Of a stretch of DNA of 22,266 bases, positions 16,253 through 22,266 are shown in pieces. The notes under the pieces were generated by a model. That model did not search any database. It saw only the letters and a list, made by a program, of their open reading frames with translations, and was not told the origin of the DNA. Numbering within the stretch: the first letter of the stretch is position 1; each line of letters begins with the position of its first letter. The position numbers and the translations under genes are program-made. The stretch is from JBLHGU01 sp047615875 (GTDB lineage: Bacteria > Pseudomonadota > Gammaproteobacteria > Arenicellales > CAJQKF01): assembly GCA_047615875.1 (NCBI GenBank), contig JBLHGU010000077.1, positions 1-22,266 on the forward strand, written 5' to 3'.

Positions 16253-16771
16253 ATGAATATGGTGCCTCTCAACGCAGATGATTGCTCTGCTTTCCGGCTA
16301 ACCAAAGACTTGAGGGTCGAAAAAATTCTGAATGTATTTTCAACGTTTAACGGATCATTTTTTGATGGCATCCGAGCGTGCATGTATGTATGTAACCGGA
16401 AGACACAACAACAGTATCAAATTTTCGCAGTATAGTGCAAATGAACTTCCAGGTCCCGGGACAACATTTTCAGAAAGTCATAATTCGGATGGGGCGACAA
16501 TTGATGAACAAGTCTATCTCTGGACTGCACAATGGAACGATCAGTGCATTCGTCGATTAACGCCAGACGGACAGTTAACGCAAAGGTCGCCGTTCAAGAT
16601 CAGGTAGTCTCAAGCGTTATGTTCGGTCGCCCGAACCTGGAACTGATTTACGTAACAACATTAGGAACCGAAGTCTCGGGTACAAAATCCTGTTCACCAT
16701 CAGCGGGACAAACGCTTGTGATTGAAGGGGAGGGATACACTGGTCAAGCGGAACCAATGTTCAAGGGATAA
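16253..16771 (+). pseudogene. SMP-30/gluconolactonase/LRE-family remnant, 5' truncated and frameshifted
   Basis: Three overlapping frames give pieces of one protein in the correct order. The first piece (about 16253-16350) ends in a FNGSFFDG segment corresponding to the metal-ligand Asn region (NGxxFSPDG). The second (about 16353-16604) has ACMYVTGRHNNSI, SDGATIDEQVYLWTAQWND and CIRRLTPDGQL, the core of the SMP-30 propeller with its metal-binding Asp. The third (about 16580-16771) has VVSSVMFGRPNLELIYVTT and ends in EPMFKG, as family proteins do. The N-terminal half of the roughly 290-aa protein is missing; the homology begins just beyond hairpin repeat copy 2. At least two frameshifts make it non-functional. 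Functional members hydrolyse sugar lactones. Confidence 0.85.
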
Positions 16772-16845
16772 AATGCCGTTCCACAATAAAGGGTAACGAC
16801 CGCATAGCTACGAAAAGTGCCACCTTAATACTCTGATAGAAAACT

Positions 16846-16887
16846 CAGATCACAATATTTGCTAACGTTAGAAAAATTTGTGATCTG
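16846..16887. promoter_or_regulatory. 42-bp nested palindrome upstream of the flavin monooxygenase gene
   Basis: Outer arms CAGATCACAA (16846-16855) and TTGTGATCTG (16878-16887) are perfect 10-bp inverted repeats. They are exactly concentric with an inner perfect palindrome CTAACGTTAG (16862-16871). Overall 18 of 21 base pairs match around the centre at 16866/16867. It ends 67 bp before the ATG and touches the -35 region of a possible TATAAA promoter (16906-16911). It could be an operator, a cruciform or a mobile hairpin repeat. Confidence 0.65.
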
Positions 16888-16954
16888 ACCCAGCTTTATT
16901 TTTGTTATAAAGCTTTCGTTATTCAACACAACGACCCCTGAACAGGAAAACTAA

Positions 16955-18040
16955 ATGAAAATTGGAATTTGTGGTGCCGGAGTGGGCGGAATTTCTGCGG
17001 CGATAGGTTTGTTATCATTGGGCTACGAAGTGGATGTTTTCGAAAGAGCGCCCGACATTAGAACGACAGGTGCCGGCTTCAATCTTTGGCCAAATGCCGG
17101 ACGAGCAATTTATGGCCTGGGTCTTCGCGAACAGTACGATGACATTGCTATTAAACTTGACCGCTACATTGAGTTTGATTCTGAATGGAAGCAGCTATGT
17201 TCTAGCGATACTAGCCACTGGCCGGAGAAATATGGCGCACCCGCGGTCGGAATCTTTCGACCAGACCTGGCGCAAATGTTAGGTGACGCCGTAGGTCTAG
17301 AGAGGATCAAATTCAACCACGACGTAGTTTCAGTGGAAAATGCAGGTGACAAGGCGATTTGCCATTTCAGCAATGGCGAAAGCTATGAAGCCGATGTCAT
17401 CATCGGCGCCGATGGCATCAATTCTAAAGTCCGCGAGCAATTAATTGGAGGAGTAACTTTCCGACCCAACGAACACTACGCCTATCGCTTCCGTTCAGTT
17501 ATTGAACTAAAAGAAGTCGATGTGGATCCTGCTGCCCAAACAGGATTTTACGCGTCAGGGGGCTGGTTATCCTTTATCCCCATTGGAAAAGGAAAGGCGT
17601 ATTGGTTTGGATCGGTAACTGGAGCAAACAGTTTTGAAGACTTCATCGACTTTTTCAGCAGTTGGACGAAGACACCCATTCCACAAATACTCAGCAATAC
17701 GTCGAGAGACATGCTTGTACAAAGTCCGCTTCTCGACGTTGATGGAGTTCCTTATACGTGGACAAAAGGGCGTATCACTCTTATTGGCGATGCGGCCCAC
17801 CCAATGATGCCAGATATGGCTCAGGGGGCGAGTCAAACGTTTGTTGATGCACTGGCACTGCGAGACGCATTCGCCACAACCCAGAATGTTGATCAAGCTC
17901 TAAGTGCATATGAAGCGAAACGCCGACCAGTTGCTACCGCGATAGTAAAATGTTCGCAAAAAGGTCTCTTCCTCGGTCGGAACAATGTGGATCCCATTGC
18001 ATTACGTTATCAGAATGAGATTGAGTCTATAGCGACCTAA
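16955..18040 (+). CDS. class A FAD-dependent monooxygenase (PHBH/salicylate-hydroxylase type)
   Basis: A 361-aa flavoprotein. The N-terminal Rossmann motif is GICGAGVGGISAAIG (GxGxxG at 7-12), with FERAP at the end of the second strand. The DG motif VIIGADGINSKVR is at 148-160 and the GD motif GDAAHPMMPDMAQGA at 278-292, as in NAD(P)H-dependent hydroxylases and epoxidases of this class. Length is normal for the small members of the family. AGGA lies 8 nt before the ATG. It stands alone on the plus strand with its own upstream palindrome. Its substrate is unknown; the family mostly hydroxylates aromatic acids or related rings. Confidence 0.9.
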   Translation: MKIGICGAGVGGISAAIGLLSLGYEVDVFERAPDIRTTGAGFNLWPNAGRAIYGLGLREQYDDIAIKLDRYIEFDSEWKQLCSSDTSHWPEKYGAPAVGIFRPDLAQMLGDAVGLERIKFNHDVVSVENAGDKAICHFSNGESYEADVIIGADGINSKVREQLIGGVTFRPNEHYAYRFRSVIELKEVDVDPAAQTGFYASGGWLSFIPIGKGKAYWFGSVTGANSFEDFIDFFSSWTKTPIPQILSNTSRDMLVQSPLLDVDGVPYTWTKGRITLIGDAAHPMMPDMAQGASQTFVDALALRDAFATTQNVDQALSAYEAKRRPVATAIVKCSQKGLFLGRNNVDPIALRYQNEIESIAT

Positions 18041-18313
18041 AAGAGTGCGCCTCGTTAACAATATCGATATATTCCTTGTACCAAACATACGGAACATAAA
18101 TCTCGTCCAGGTGACTGGTATTTGTGGTTAGTACCCTACCCCATGCGGACTTCTAAAAGTATCGATGGTCCTGGTTTTCCAGTTACCATTTGAGTTAAAA
18201 ACCACCTGGAGTTGATTCTTGGCTACTTTCAGCCTTACCGCTGGGCATTTTTTGCCTGCTACCTGTAAAATCTCACTTGATAAATCTGAGCAAAACTCAA
18301 CGAATTTTTCCAT
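18027..18313 (-). pseudogene. small hypothetical gene, apparently frameshifted, unrecognised family
   Basis: The minus strand from 18313 encodes 61 residues beginning MEKFVEFCSDLSSE, then stops at 18128. From about 18155 another minus-strand frame continues with protein-like sequence, including SAWGRVLTTN, SHLDEIYVPYVWYKEYID and IVNEAHSF, ending at a TAG at 18027-18029. Joining the two frames near 18155 would give a protein of about 95 residues. The tail overlaps the 3' end of the monooxygenase gene by 14 bp. I do not recognise the family. It may be a real gene with one indel or a sequencing error; only the composition of the second part argues for coding. Confidence 0.4.
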
Positions 18314-18427
18314 TTATAACGTTATTTGTGAGATCCACATCACGTCCTGATTCGAGAAGCCTGTGCAAATCCAAATTTCGAACTATACCCATTAACTAAT
18401 CCAGATATATACGCGTGGGAGACACAA

Positions 18428-18685
18428 ATGTTCGGTCTATTTGGCAGAGAAAAGAAAGCTAAAGAGAAACATGAGCAGGAATTGAAAGATCGATTAGCTA
18501 ATAGATTGGCCAACTATGAAACAGCCAATAACACCGGGTTGTCAAAATTCGCCAATGCTGATTTCGATGAACTTAGCAAGCCAATCACAATGATAGAATT
18601 TAGTAATGATGCATGGACAGAATGGGCAAAGGAAAATCCATCTGAAATTGGCGTTTTTAGTAAGCGATTTGAAATAAAGGCTTAA
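18428..18685 (+). CDS. small hypothetical protein
   Basis: An 85-aa acidic-basic soluble protein with no membrane segment. A short hydrophobic start (MFGLFG) is followed by a strongly charged, probably helical stretch (REKKAKEKHEQELKDRL, about 7-23). A less charged C-terminal half contains ITMIEFSNDAWTEWAKENPSE. GGGAG lies 7 nt before the ATG, which supports translation. No family is recognised and no neighbour suggests a role. It is flanked by the frameshifted small gene and by a MITE-like element, so it may belong to transferred DNA. Confidence 0.6.
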   Translation: MFGLFGREKKAKEKHEQELKDRLANRLANYETANNTGLSKFANADFDELSKPITMIEFSNDAWTEWAKENPSEIGVFSKRFEIKA

Positions 18686-19173
18686 CAAGATAGTTTGATT
18701 CCTACCCCAGGACTGTGTGGGCATCTTAGACTGTTTATTGCCTGTTGTTCAACGACCTCCAAACAAACATATCTCTATGATTTGCTCAGACAACGGATGT
18801 TTTATAAATCGAGGGGTCAATCATTGATAGAACCTGTCAATTAAACCTTGTGAACCACGTCAACCTTGAGTAGTTGATTTTTCATCATGTTCGAATTTGT
18901 TAGCAACCTTACTGACAGCCGCGTAATACTATTCCCCATGAAATATAGCCTGACGAGCCCTACCTCAGTTCATTACATGGTAATAAGCGTTTTCAAAATT
19001 TATACGAACAGATCTTCGATGCCGGTAAACCACAATAATTATCTGGTTATATCAATGATTGGCCCCTTGACTCTCTTTATTTTATTCTGCAGAAGTTGGT
19101 CGATAATAATTCGTAGACAGTCGTGAATTTGGGTTGTTATAGTCGCGCGATAACTAAACTGGGTTAATTCTCT
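18686..19173. other. 488-bp gap before the DMSP lyase gene
   Basis: The gap is occupied mainly by the MITE-like element. Between it and the next gene, GTTAT-N9-ATAAC (19136-19154) forms a small dyad 19 bp before the DMSP lyase start and could be an operator. No convincing gene was seen. Confidence 0.5.
18812..19067. mobile_element. 256-bp MITE-like element with about 25-bp terminal inverted repeats
   Basis: The left end AGGGGTCAATCATTGATA (18812-18829) and the reverse complement of the right end, 19050-19067, agree at 17 of 18 bases. Extending inward to 25 bp gives about 21 matches. No recognisable protein is encoded between them; the 79-codon frame that crosses the right end is not convincing. 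A related solo end is at 920-937 (15 of 18), and the RAYT remnant at 14899 begins with a partly similar AGGGGTC...ATTGAT. No target duplication was evident at the boundaries. Non-autonomous transposable element is inferred. Confidence 0.6.
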
Positions 19174-20481
19174 ATGAACAGACAACCAGGCGCACTTCGA
19201 CGTAGTTTTCGAAAAAAACCAGATAATACCCCCGATGATAATGACCGTATAGAAATCGGCCCGAGTCCCATGGCGTTCGAAGAATGCGCTGCATTGGGGG
19301 TGGATTTTCCAGATATGGATGCCTTAAGACAGTATCGTCTCGAACGAGTACGGCAGCAGCTTCGTAAAAATGATTATGCTGGGATATTATTGTTTGATCC
19401 GTTGAATACACGGTACGCTACCGACAGTACCAATATGCAATTATGGGTTACGCATAATCAGGCGCGGTGCTGTTTTATTGCCACAGAAGGACCTGTTGTA
19501 TTGTTTGACTTCCATAATTGTCAGCATATGAGTGCACATCTCCCGCTGATTGACGAAGTGCGTGATATGACCAGTTTTTTCTATTTTCTGGCGGGTCATC
19601 GAAGTGAAGAATTTGCAAAGAAATTTTCCGATCAAATTGATGAATTAATCAAACTACATGGTGGTGGAAATCGACGATTAGCAGTTGACAGAACAGAGAC
19701 CTACGGTATTCGTGCACTGGATGAAAAGAACATAGAAGTGATGGATGGCATGTCACTGATGGAAACTGCCCGAGAAATTAAGAACGAAAATGAAATGAAG
19801 GCAATTCGCTGCGCCATCGTAGCTTGCGAAGCCAGTATGCTGGAGATGGAAAACGCCTGTCAGCCTGGTATGAGTGAAAACGAATTATGGGCGTATCTGC
19901 ATTTCGGCAACATAAAAAGAGGCGGGGACTGGATAGAAACGCGAATATTGTCCTCAGGGCCACGTACCAATCCATGGATGTCCGAATGTGGGCCGAGAAT
20001 TATTCAAGCGGGTGACCTGGTTGCTTACGATACAGATTTAATTGGTCTGTACGGATACTGTGTCGATGTCTCACGGACTATTCTAGCAGGCGACGGATCT
20101 GCGACACCTCAGCAAAAGACGCTATATCAGGTTGCGCGGGAGCATGTTATGAAAAACATGGAATTGTTGAAACCAGGTCTCACCTTTAGAGAGTTGACGT
20201 TTGGCGGTCATCAGCTTGACCCCAAATATCGTAAATTACAGTATGGGGTTAAATATCATGGTGTTGGGCTTTGTGATGAACACCCTGCAATTATGTATCC
20301 CGAAGATTGGGACTCAGCCTATGATGGAATCCTTGAAGTTGGCATGACATTATGTGTCGAGGCCTTTATTGGAGAAGTCGGTGGCAAAGAAGGCGCCAAG
20401 CTGGAGGAGCAGGTCCTGATTACCGAAAACGGTTATGAGCTTCTCACTCATCACCGTTATGATGAAAGACTATTATCCTAA
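19174..20481 (+). CDS. dddP: DMSP lyase DddP (M24 metallopeptidase fold)
   Basis: A 435-aa cytosolic enzyme predicted to cleave dimethylsulfoniopropionate into dimethyl sulfide and acrylate. It matches DddP rather than ordinary M24 prolidases: NTPDDNDRIEIGP (18-30), DPLNTRYATDSTNMQLW (75-91), IKRGGDWIETR, SSGPRTNPWMSECGPRI, and HGVGLCDE instead of the peptidase-type HGIGH motif. The ligands reported for Ruegeria DddP (Asp295, Asp297, Asp307, His371, Glu406, Glu421) correspond to Asp286, Asp288, Asp298, His362, Glu396 and Glu411. The catalytic Tyr366 and Asp377 correspond to Tyr357 and Asp368. Residue numbers for the reference are from memory. No acrylate or DMSP-uptake gene is adjacent. The ribosome-binding site is weak. 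A DddP-like enzyme with another substrate remains possible. Confidence 0.88.
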   Translation: MNRQPGALRRSFRKKPDNTPDDNDRIEIGPSPMAFEECAALGVDFPDMDALRQYRLERVRQQLRKNDYAGILLFDPLNTRYATDSTNMQLWVTHNQARCCFIATEGPVVLFDFHNCQHMSAHLPLIDEVRDMTSFFYFLAGHRSEEFAKKFSDQIDELIKLHGGGNRRLAVDRTETYGIRALDEKNIEVMDGMSLMETAREIKNENEMKAIRCAIVACEASMLEMENACQPGMSENELWAYLHFGNIKRGGDWIETRILSSGPRTNPWMSECGPRIIQAGDLVAYDTDLIGLYGYCVDVSRTILAGDGSATPQQKTLYQVAREHVMKNMELLKPGLTFRELTFGGHQLDPKYRKLQYGVKYHGVGLCDEHPAIMYPEDWDSAYDGILEVGMTLCVEAFIGEVGGKEGAKLEEQVLITENGYELLTHHRYDERLLS

Positions 20482-20610
20482 TTTTGCAGGTTAGATTCAG
20501 TGGGAAGATTCAAACAGATGTCCTTACATGAACAGGAAATTTAATAAGACAGGCTGATCCGACTACATACTTCTGGCAAATATATTTCAGCAGCCTTGTA
20601 AGAAATCCGT
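20482..20610. other. short gap between dddP and the RAYT element
   Basis: No gene or clear terminator was seen in these 129 bp. Confidence 0.4.
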
Positions 20611-21534
20611 AGGGTCAGGTTTTTGACTTATGATTATTAACAATCCCACTCACCGTTGAATAGTGCAGATTAAAATGATCTCCTATTTCTTTCAGAGTAT
20701 ACCCTCCACCTTTATAGGCATTAAAAATAGCGATATTTCGGTTAGCAGCCATTTTTTCATAATGTTTCATTGATGCTGGTTTTGGCCTGCGTTGTGCCAT
20801 AGGCACTTCCGACAAACCTTTGGCTTGATCTATTTTCTCTTGCATTCGTTCGATAAACTCGTCAGAACCCAACAATACTTGCTGTTTTAAATCGTCCCAC
20901 AAGGATGGACTTTTTATACCTTCACGCACAAATAACTTATACTTTTCTATCGCCTTTGATTTCCTTTTTGCGAAATTCGACAATAGCCAATCCGTACTCA
21001 TACATTTAAGTGATGGTGATAATCCGATCGTTGCCCGGTAGCTACTCCATCGCCAGTCCCTCACTGAACGTACCATTTTGGCTCTAACCGGGTTTAGGAC
21101 AATATACCGGCTCACTTCAAGCAAATAGCTGTCTTTATCAACCAGTATGGCCTTATACCTGCCCTGAAAGACGTGTCCAACACGATTATGTCTCCGATTA
21201 AACGCCTGAGTATAGTTTCCGTTAAATTGACGCATACCTCTGGATAAGTTGCTATCCGGAGTCTCTATCAATAGATGGTAATGATTATCCATCAGGCAAT
21301 AAGCATGACACTGCCAATTGTAAAAATCACAGACTTGATCGAGTAGCTTGATCAATGATTCTCGATCAATGTCATCTTCGACAATATCCTCTCTTCGATC
21401 ACCCCTGGAGGTGATGTGATATAGGGCTCCAGGGAATTCCAGTCGGATTGGTCTTGCCATCTTTGTTTATTTGCTAATGTCTTCGATTATTTGATGATAG
21501 CAGCGCTTGAATCAAAAATCAAAGACCTGACCCT
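20611..21534 (-). mobile_element. IS200-like/RAYT element with 25-bp terminal inverted repeats
   Basis: The left end (20611-20635) and the reverse complement of the right end (21510-21534) agree at 22 of 25 positions, both starting AGGGTCAGGT. The transposase gene fills the interior and its stop codon lies inside the left repeat. Classic IS200/IS605 elements have subterminal hairpins rather than matched inverted ends, so this arrangement is worth noting. No direct target repeat was obvious. Confidence 0.7.
20615..21460 (-). CDS. REP-associated tyrosine transposase (RAYT, Y1_Tnp/Transposase_17)
   Basis: A 281-aa HUH-type single-strand transposase. The N terminus MARPIRLEFPGALYHITSRGD is typical of the family. 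The metal-binding HUH motif is NHYHLLIETP (His60, His62), and the likely nucleophile is Tyr119 in SRYIVLNPVRAK. GHVFQGRYKAILVD is another conserved block. A C-terminal helix-turn-helix, YTLKEIGDHFNLHYSTVSGIV (about 253-273), is the DnaA-like domain seen in many RAYT proteins and could recognise the hairpin substrate. The frame is intact, so the element could still be active. A degraded copy of the 3' end lies at 14899-15000. Confidence 0.93.
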   Translation of the reverse strand: MARPIRLEFPGALYHITSRGDRREDIVEDDIDRESLIKLLDQVCDFYNWQCHAYCLMDNHYHLLIETPDSNLSRGMRQFNGNYTQAFNRRHNRVGHVFQGRYKAILVDKDSYLLEVSRYIVLNPVRAKMVRSVRDWRWSSYRATIGLSPSLKCMSTDWLLSNFAKRKSKAIEKYKLFVREGIKSPSLWDDLKQQVLLGSDEFIERMQEKIDQAKGLSEVPMAQRRPKPASMKHYEKMAANRNIAIFNAYKGGGYTLKEIGDHFNLHYSTVSGIVNNHKSKT

Positions 21535-21540
21535 TTTCCC

Positions 21541-21569
21541 TTTTCTCCCCCTGAATTAAAAGGGGAAAA
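21541..21569. terminator. possible weak hairpin between the RAYT element and the DMFase fragment
   Basis: CCCC (21547-21550) and GGGG (21562-21565), flanked by pyrimidine- and purine-rich tracts, form a short imperfect stem. It could be the terminator of the minus-strand fragment that ends at 21658. The stem is short and there is no proper U tract. Confidence 0.25.
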
Positions 21570-21657
21570 TCGGGTAATGGTCAGATACCTATGTGTTAGA
21601 AGCGGGAAATGACCAGATCAAGAAATCGACGATAATACTTAGTACCGACTTATCGAG

Positions 21658-21930
21658 TTACTGTCCGGGAGCGATATCAAAGGGTGTATCGTCAAGAAAC
21701 CGCTTAATTACGTTGGATGATATGCGAGCAATATCATTTTGATATCCATCATGAGAGAGGCTGCCCGACCATGCTATGGAGCCAGTAGAAAACACAGCAC
21801 CGCCGCTGGAGGTTTCGAAGAACACCATCTCCGCACGAATAATCTCTGCCTCTGTTCCCCCAAGCCTGGGAGCTGGATCGTTTATTTCTTCAGGCGTCAT
21901 CAGATATAAATCTGAGTGACGTTCCCCTTG
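21658..21930 (-). pseudogene. C-terminal fragment of an N,N-dimethylformamidase large-subunit-like gene
   Basis: The minus-strand frame is open from 21930 to the stop at 21658 and encodes about 90 residues. The segments EIIRAEMVFFETSSGGAVF, SIAWSGSLSHDGYQND and NVIKRFLDDTPF match the end of N,N-dimethylformamidase beta-subunit-like proteins, which are several hundred residues long. The in-frame ATG at 21900 is internal to the homology, since upstream codons (HSDLYLM) also look coding. The frame is cut at exactly the base where the IS3-like element begins. Functional relatives hydrolyse N-substituted formamides. The family call is from memory of the motif pattern. Confidence 0.65.
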
Positions 21931-22266
21931 TGTCAGGCTAGTTGTCGCCTCTAATATTTAGATAGAGGTTTTAGAATGCGAGCAAGATTTAATCATTCAT
22001 TTAAAATACAAGCAGTGGAGAAGGCACTCAGTCGAGCAGAAGGAATCAGCCTGGCTGAAATGGCTAAATCCCTTGGCGTTGGTAATTCAACGTTAAGCAA
22101 ATGGATTTGTAAATCCAGGAACCAGACACTTGATCAGGTTTCAAATCAGAATGCATCTACCGTCAGTGGAATAGTTTTTGAAAAAAGGCCTCAAGACTGG
22201 ACGGATGAAGAAAAGCTGAATATGGTGATTCTTTGTGGTTCGATGTCTGAGATTGAAATCAATCAG
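21931..22266 (+). mobile_element. left end of an IS3-like insertion sequence, continues outside window
   Basis: TGTCAGGCTAGTTGTCGCCT at 21931 starts with the TG dinucleotide usual for IS3 ends. It directly abuts the broken DMFase-like frame and precedes a transposase gene by 45 bp. The right end lies beyond the window. Confidence 0.6.
21976..22266 (+). CDS. IS3-family OrfA-like transposase subunit, partial (3' end outside window)
   Basis: The frame from ATG 21976 is open to the window edge (97 codons) with AGAGG about 7 nt upstream. It begins MRARFNHSFKIQAVEKAL and contains a helix-turn-helix, SLAEMAKSLGVGNSTLSKWI (about 25-44), as in HTH_Tnp_1 proteins that bind IS ends. A RPQDWTDEEKLNMV segment follows, seen in some IS3-type OrfA proteins. 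The protein probably pairs with a downstream OrfB integrase outside the window. The precise IS group cannot be given. Confidence 0.75.
   Translation, partial: MRARFNHSFKIQAVEKALSRAEGISLAEMAKSLGVGNSTLSKWICKSRNQTLDQVSNQNASTVSGIVFEKRPQDWTDEEKLNMVILCGSMSEIEINQ

Noticed and set aside
18887..19126. 79-codon plus-strand frame across the right end of the MITE-like element
   Set aside because: It runs through the terminal inverted repeat, has no ribosome-binding site and no recognisable protein features.
19136..19154. GTTAT-N9-ATAAC dyad just before dddP as an operator
   Set aside because: Arms of only 5 bp are expected by chance in this AT-rich stretch; mentioned in the gap description only.
1..22266. 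CRISPR array, tRNA or rRNA gene, phage module, or toxin-antitoxin or defence system
   Set aside because: No regularly spaced repeats, no tRNA-like cloverleaf or rRNA motif, and no structural phage, nuclease or antitoxin proteins were found.

Overview
The window looks like a chromosomal accessory region of a proteobacterium, most likely a marine gammaproteobacterium. This is an inference from gene content: a DddP-type DMSP lyase, a phosphonate-monoester-hydrolase-like enzyme with a peptide-type ABC importer, IS66, IS3-like and IS200-like (RAYT) elements, and moderate GC that drops in the right half. No rRNA, tRNA, CRISPR array or phage gene was found.

Left edge (1-911): the 3' part of an IS66-family transposase gene. 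It is broken by a 49-bp insertion made of two small hairpins. A short sequence just beyond it (920-937) resembles the ends of a small inverted-repeat element found at 18812-19067.

Main metabolic block (1146-14299): two divergent operons share a control region at 10634-11021. The leftward operon has seven genes: a periplasmic family-5 binding protein, two permeases, two ATPases, a cytosolic phosphonate monoester hydrolase/phosphodiesterase-like enzyme, and an FGGY kinase related to glycerol kinase. The rightward operon has three: a DeoR/GlpR-type regulator, a GlpA-like FAD oxidoreductase with a C-terminal BFD-type [2Fe-2S] domain, and a GlpB-like FAD/NAD oxidoreductase. Together they suggest import of an intact phospho- or phosphono-ester, intracellular cleavage, phosphorylation of the released glycerol-like alcohol and oxidation of the phosphate ester. 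The kinase lacks the arginine that contacts glycerol in GlpK, so the alcohol may not be glycerol. Two copies of a GATCGT-N3-type dyad in the divergent region are candidate operators.

Right half (14300-21930): a patchwork of intact catabolic genes among decaying sequence. It contains a remnant of a RAYT 3' end (14899-15000), a PhyH-family dioxygenase flanked by direct repeats, a broken SMP-30/gluconolactonase gene, and a 42-bp nested palindrome in front of a class A flavin monooxygenase. Further right are a small frameshifted hypothetical gene, a small intact hypothetical gene, a 256-bp MITE-like element and a dddP gene with all expected metal and catalytic residues. An intact RAYT transposase with 25-bp terminal inverted repeats follows. 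A C-terminal fragment of an N,N-dimethylformamidase-like gene ends exactly where an IS3-like element begins (21931), which runs off the window.
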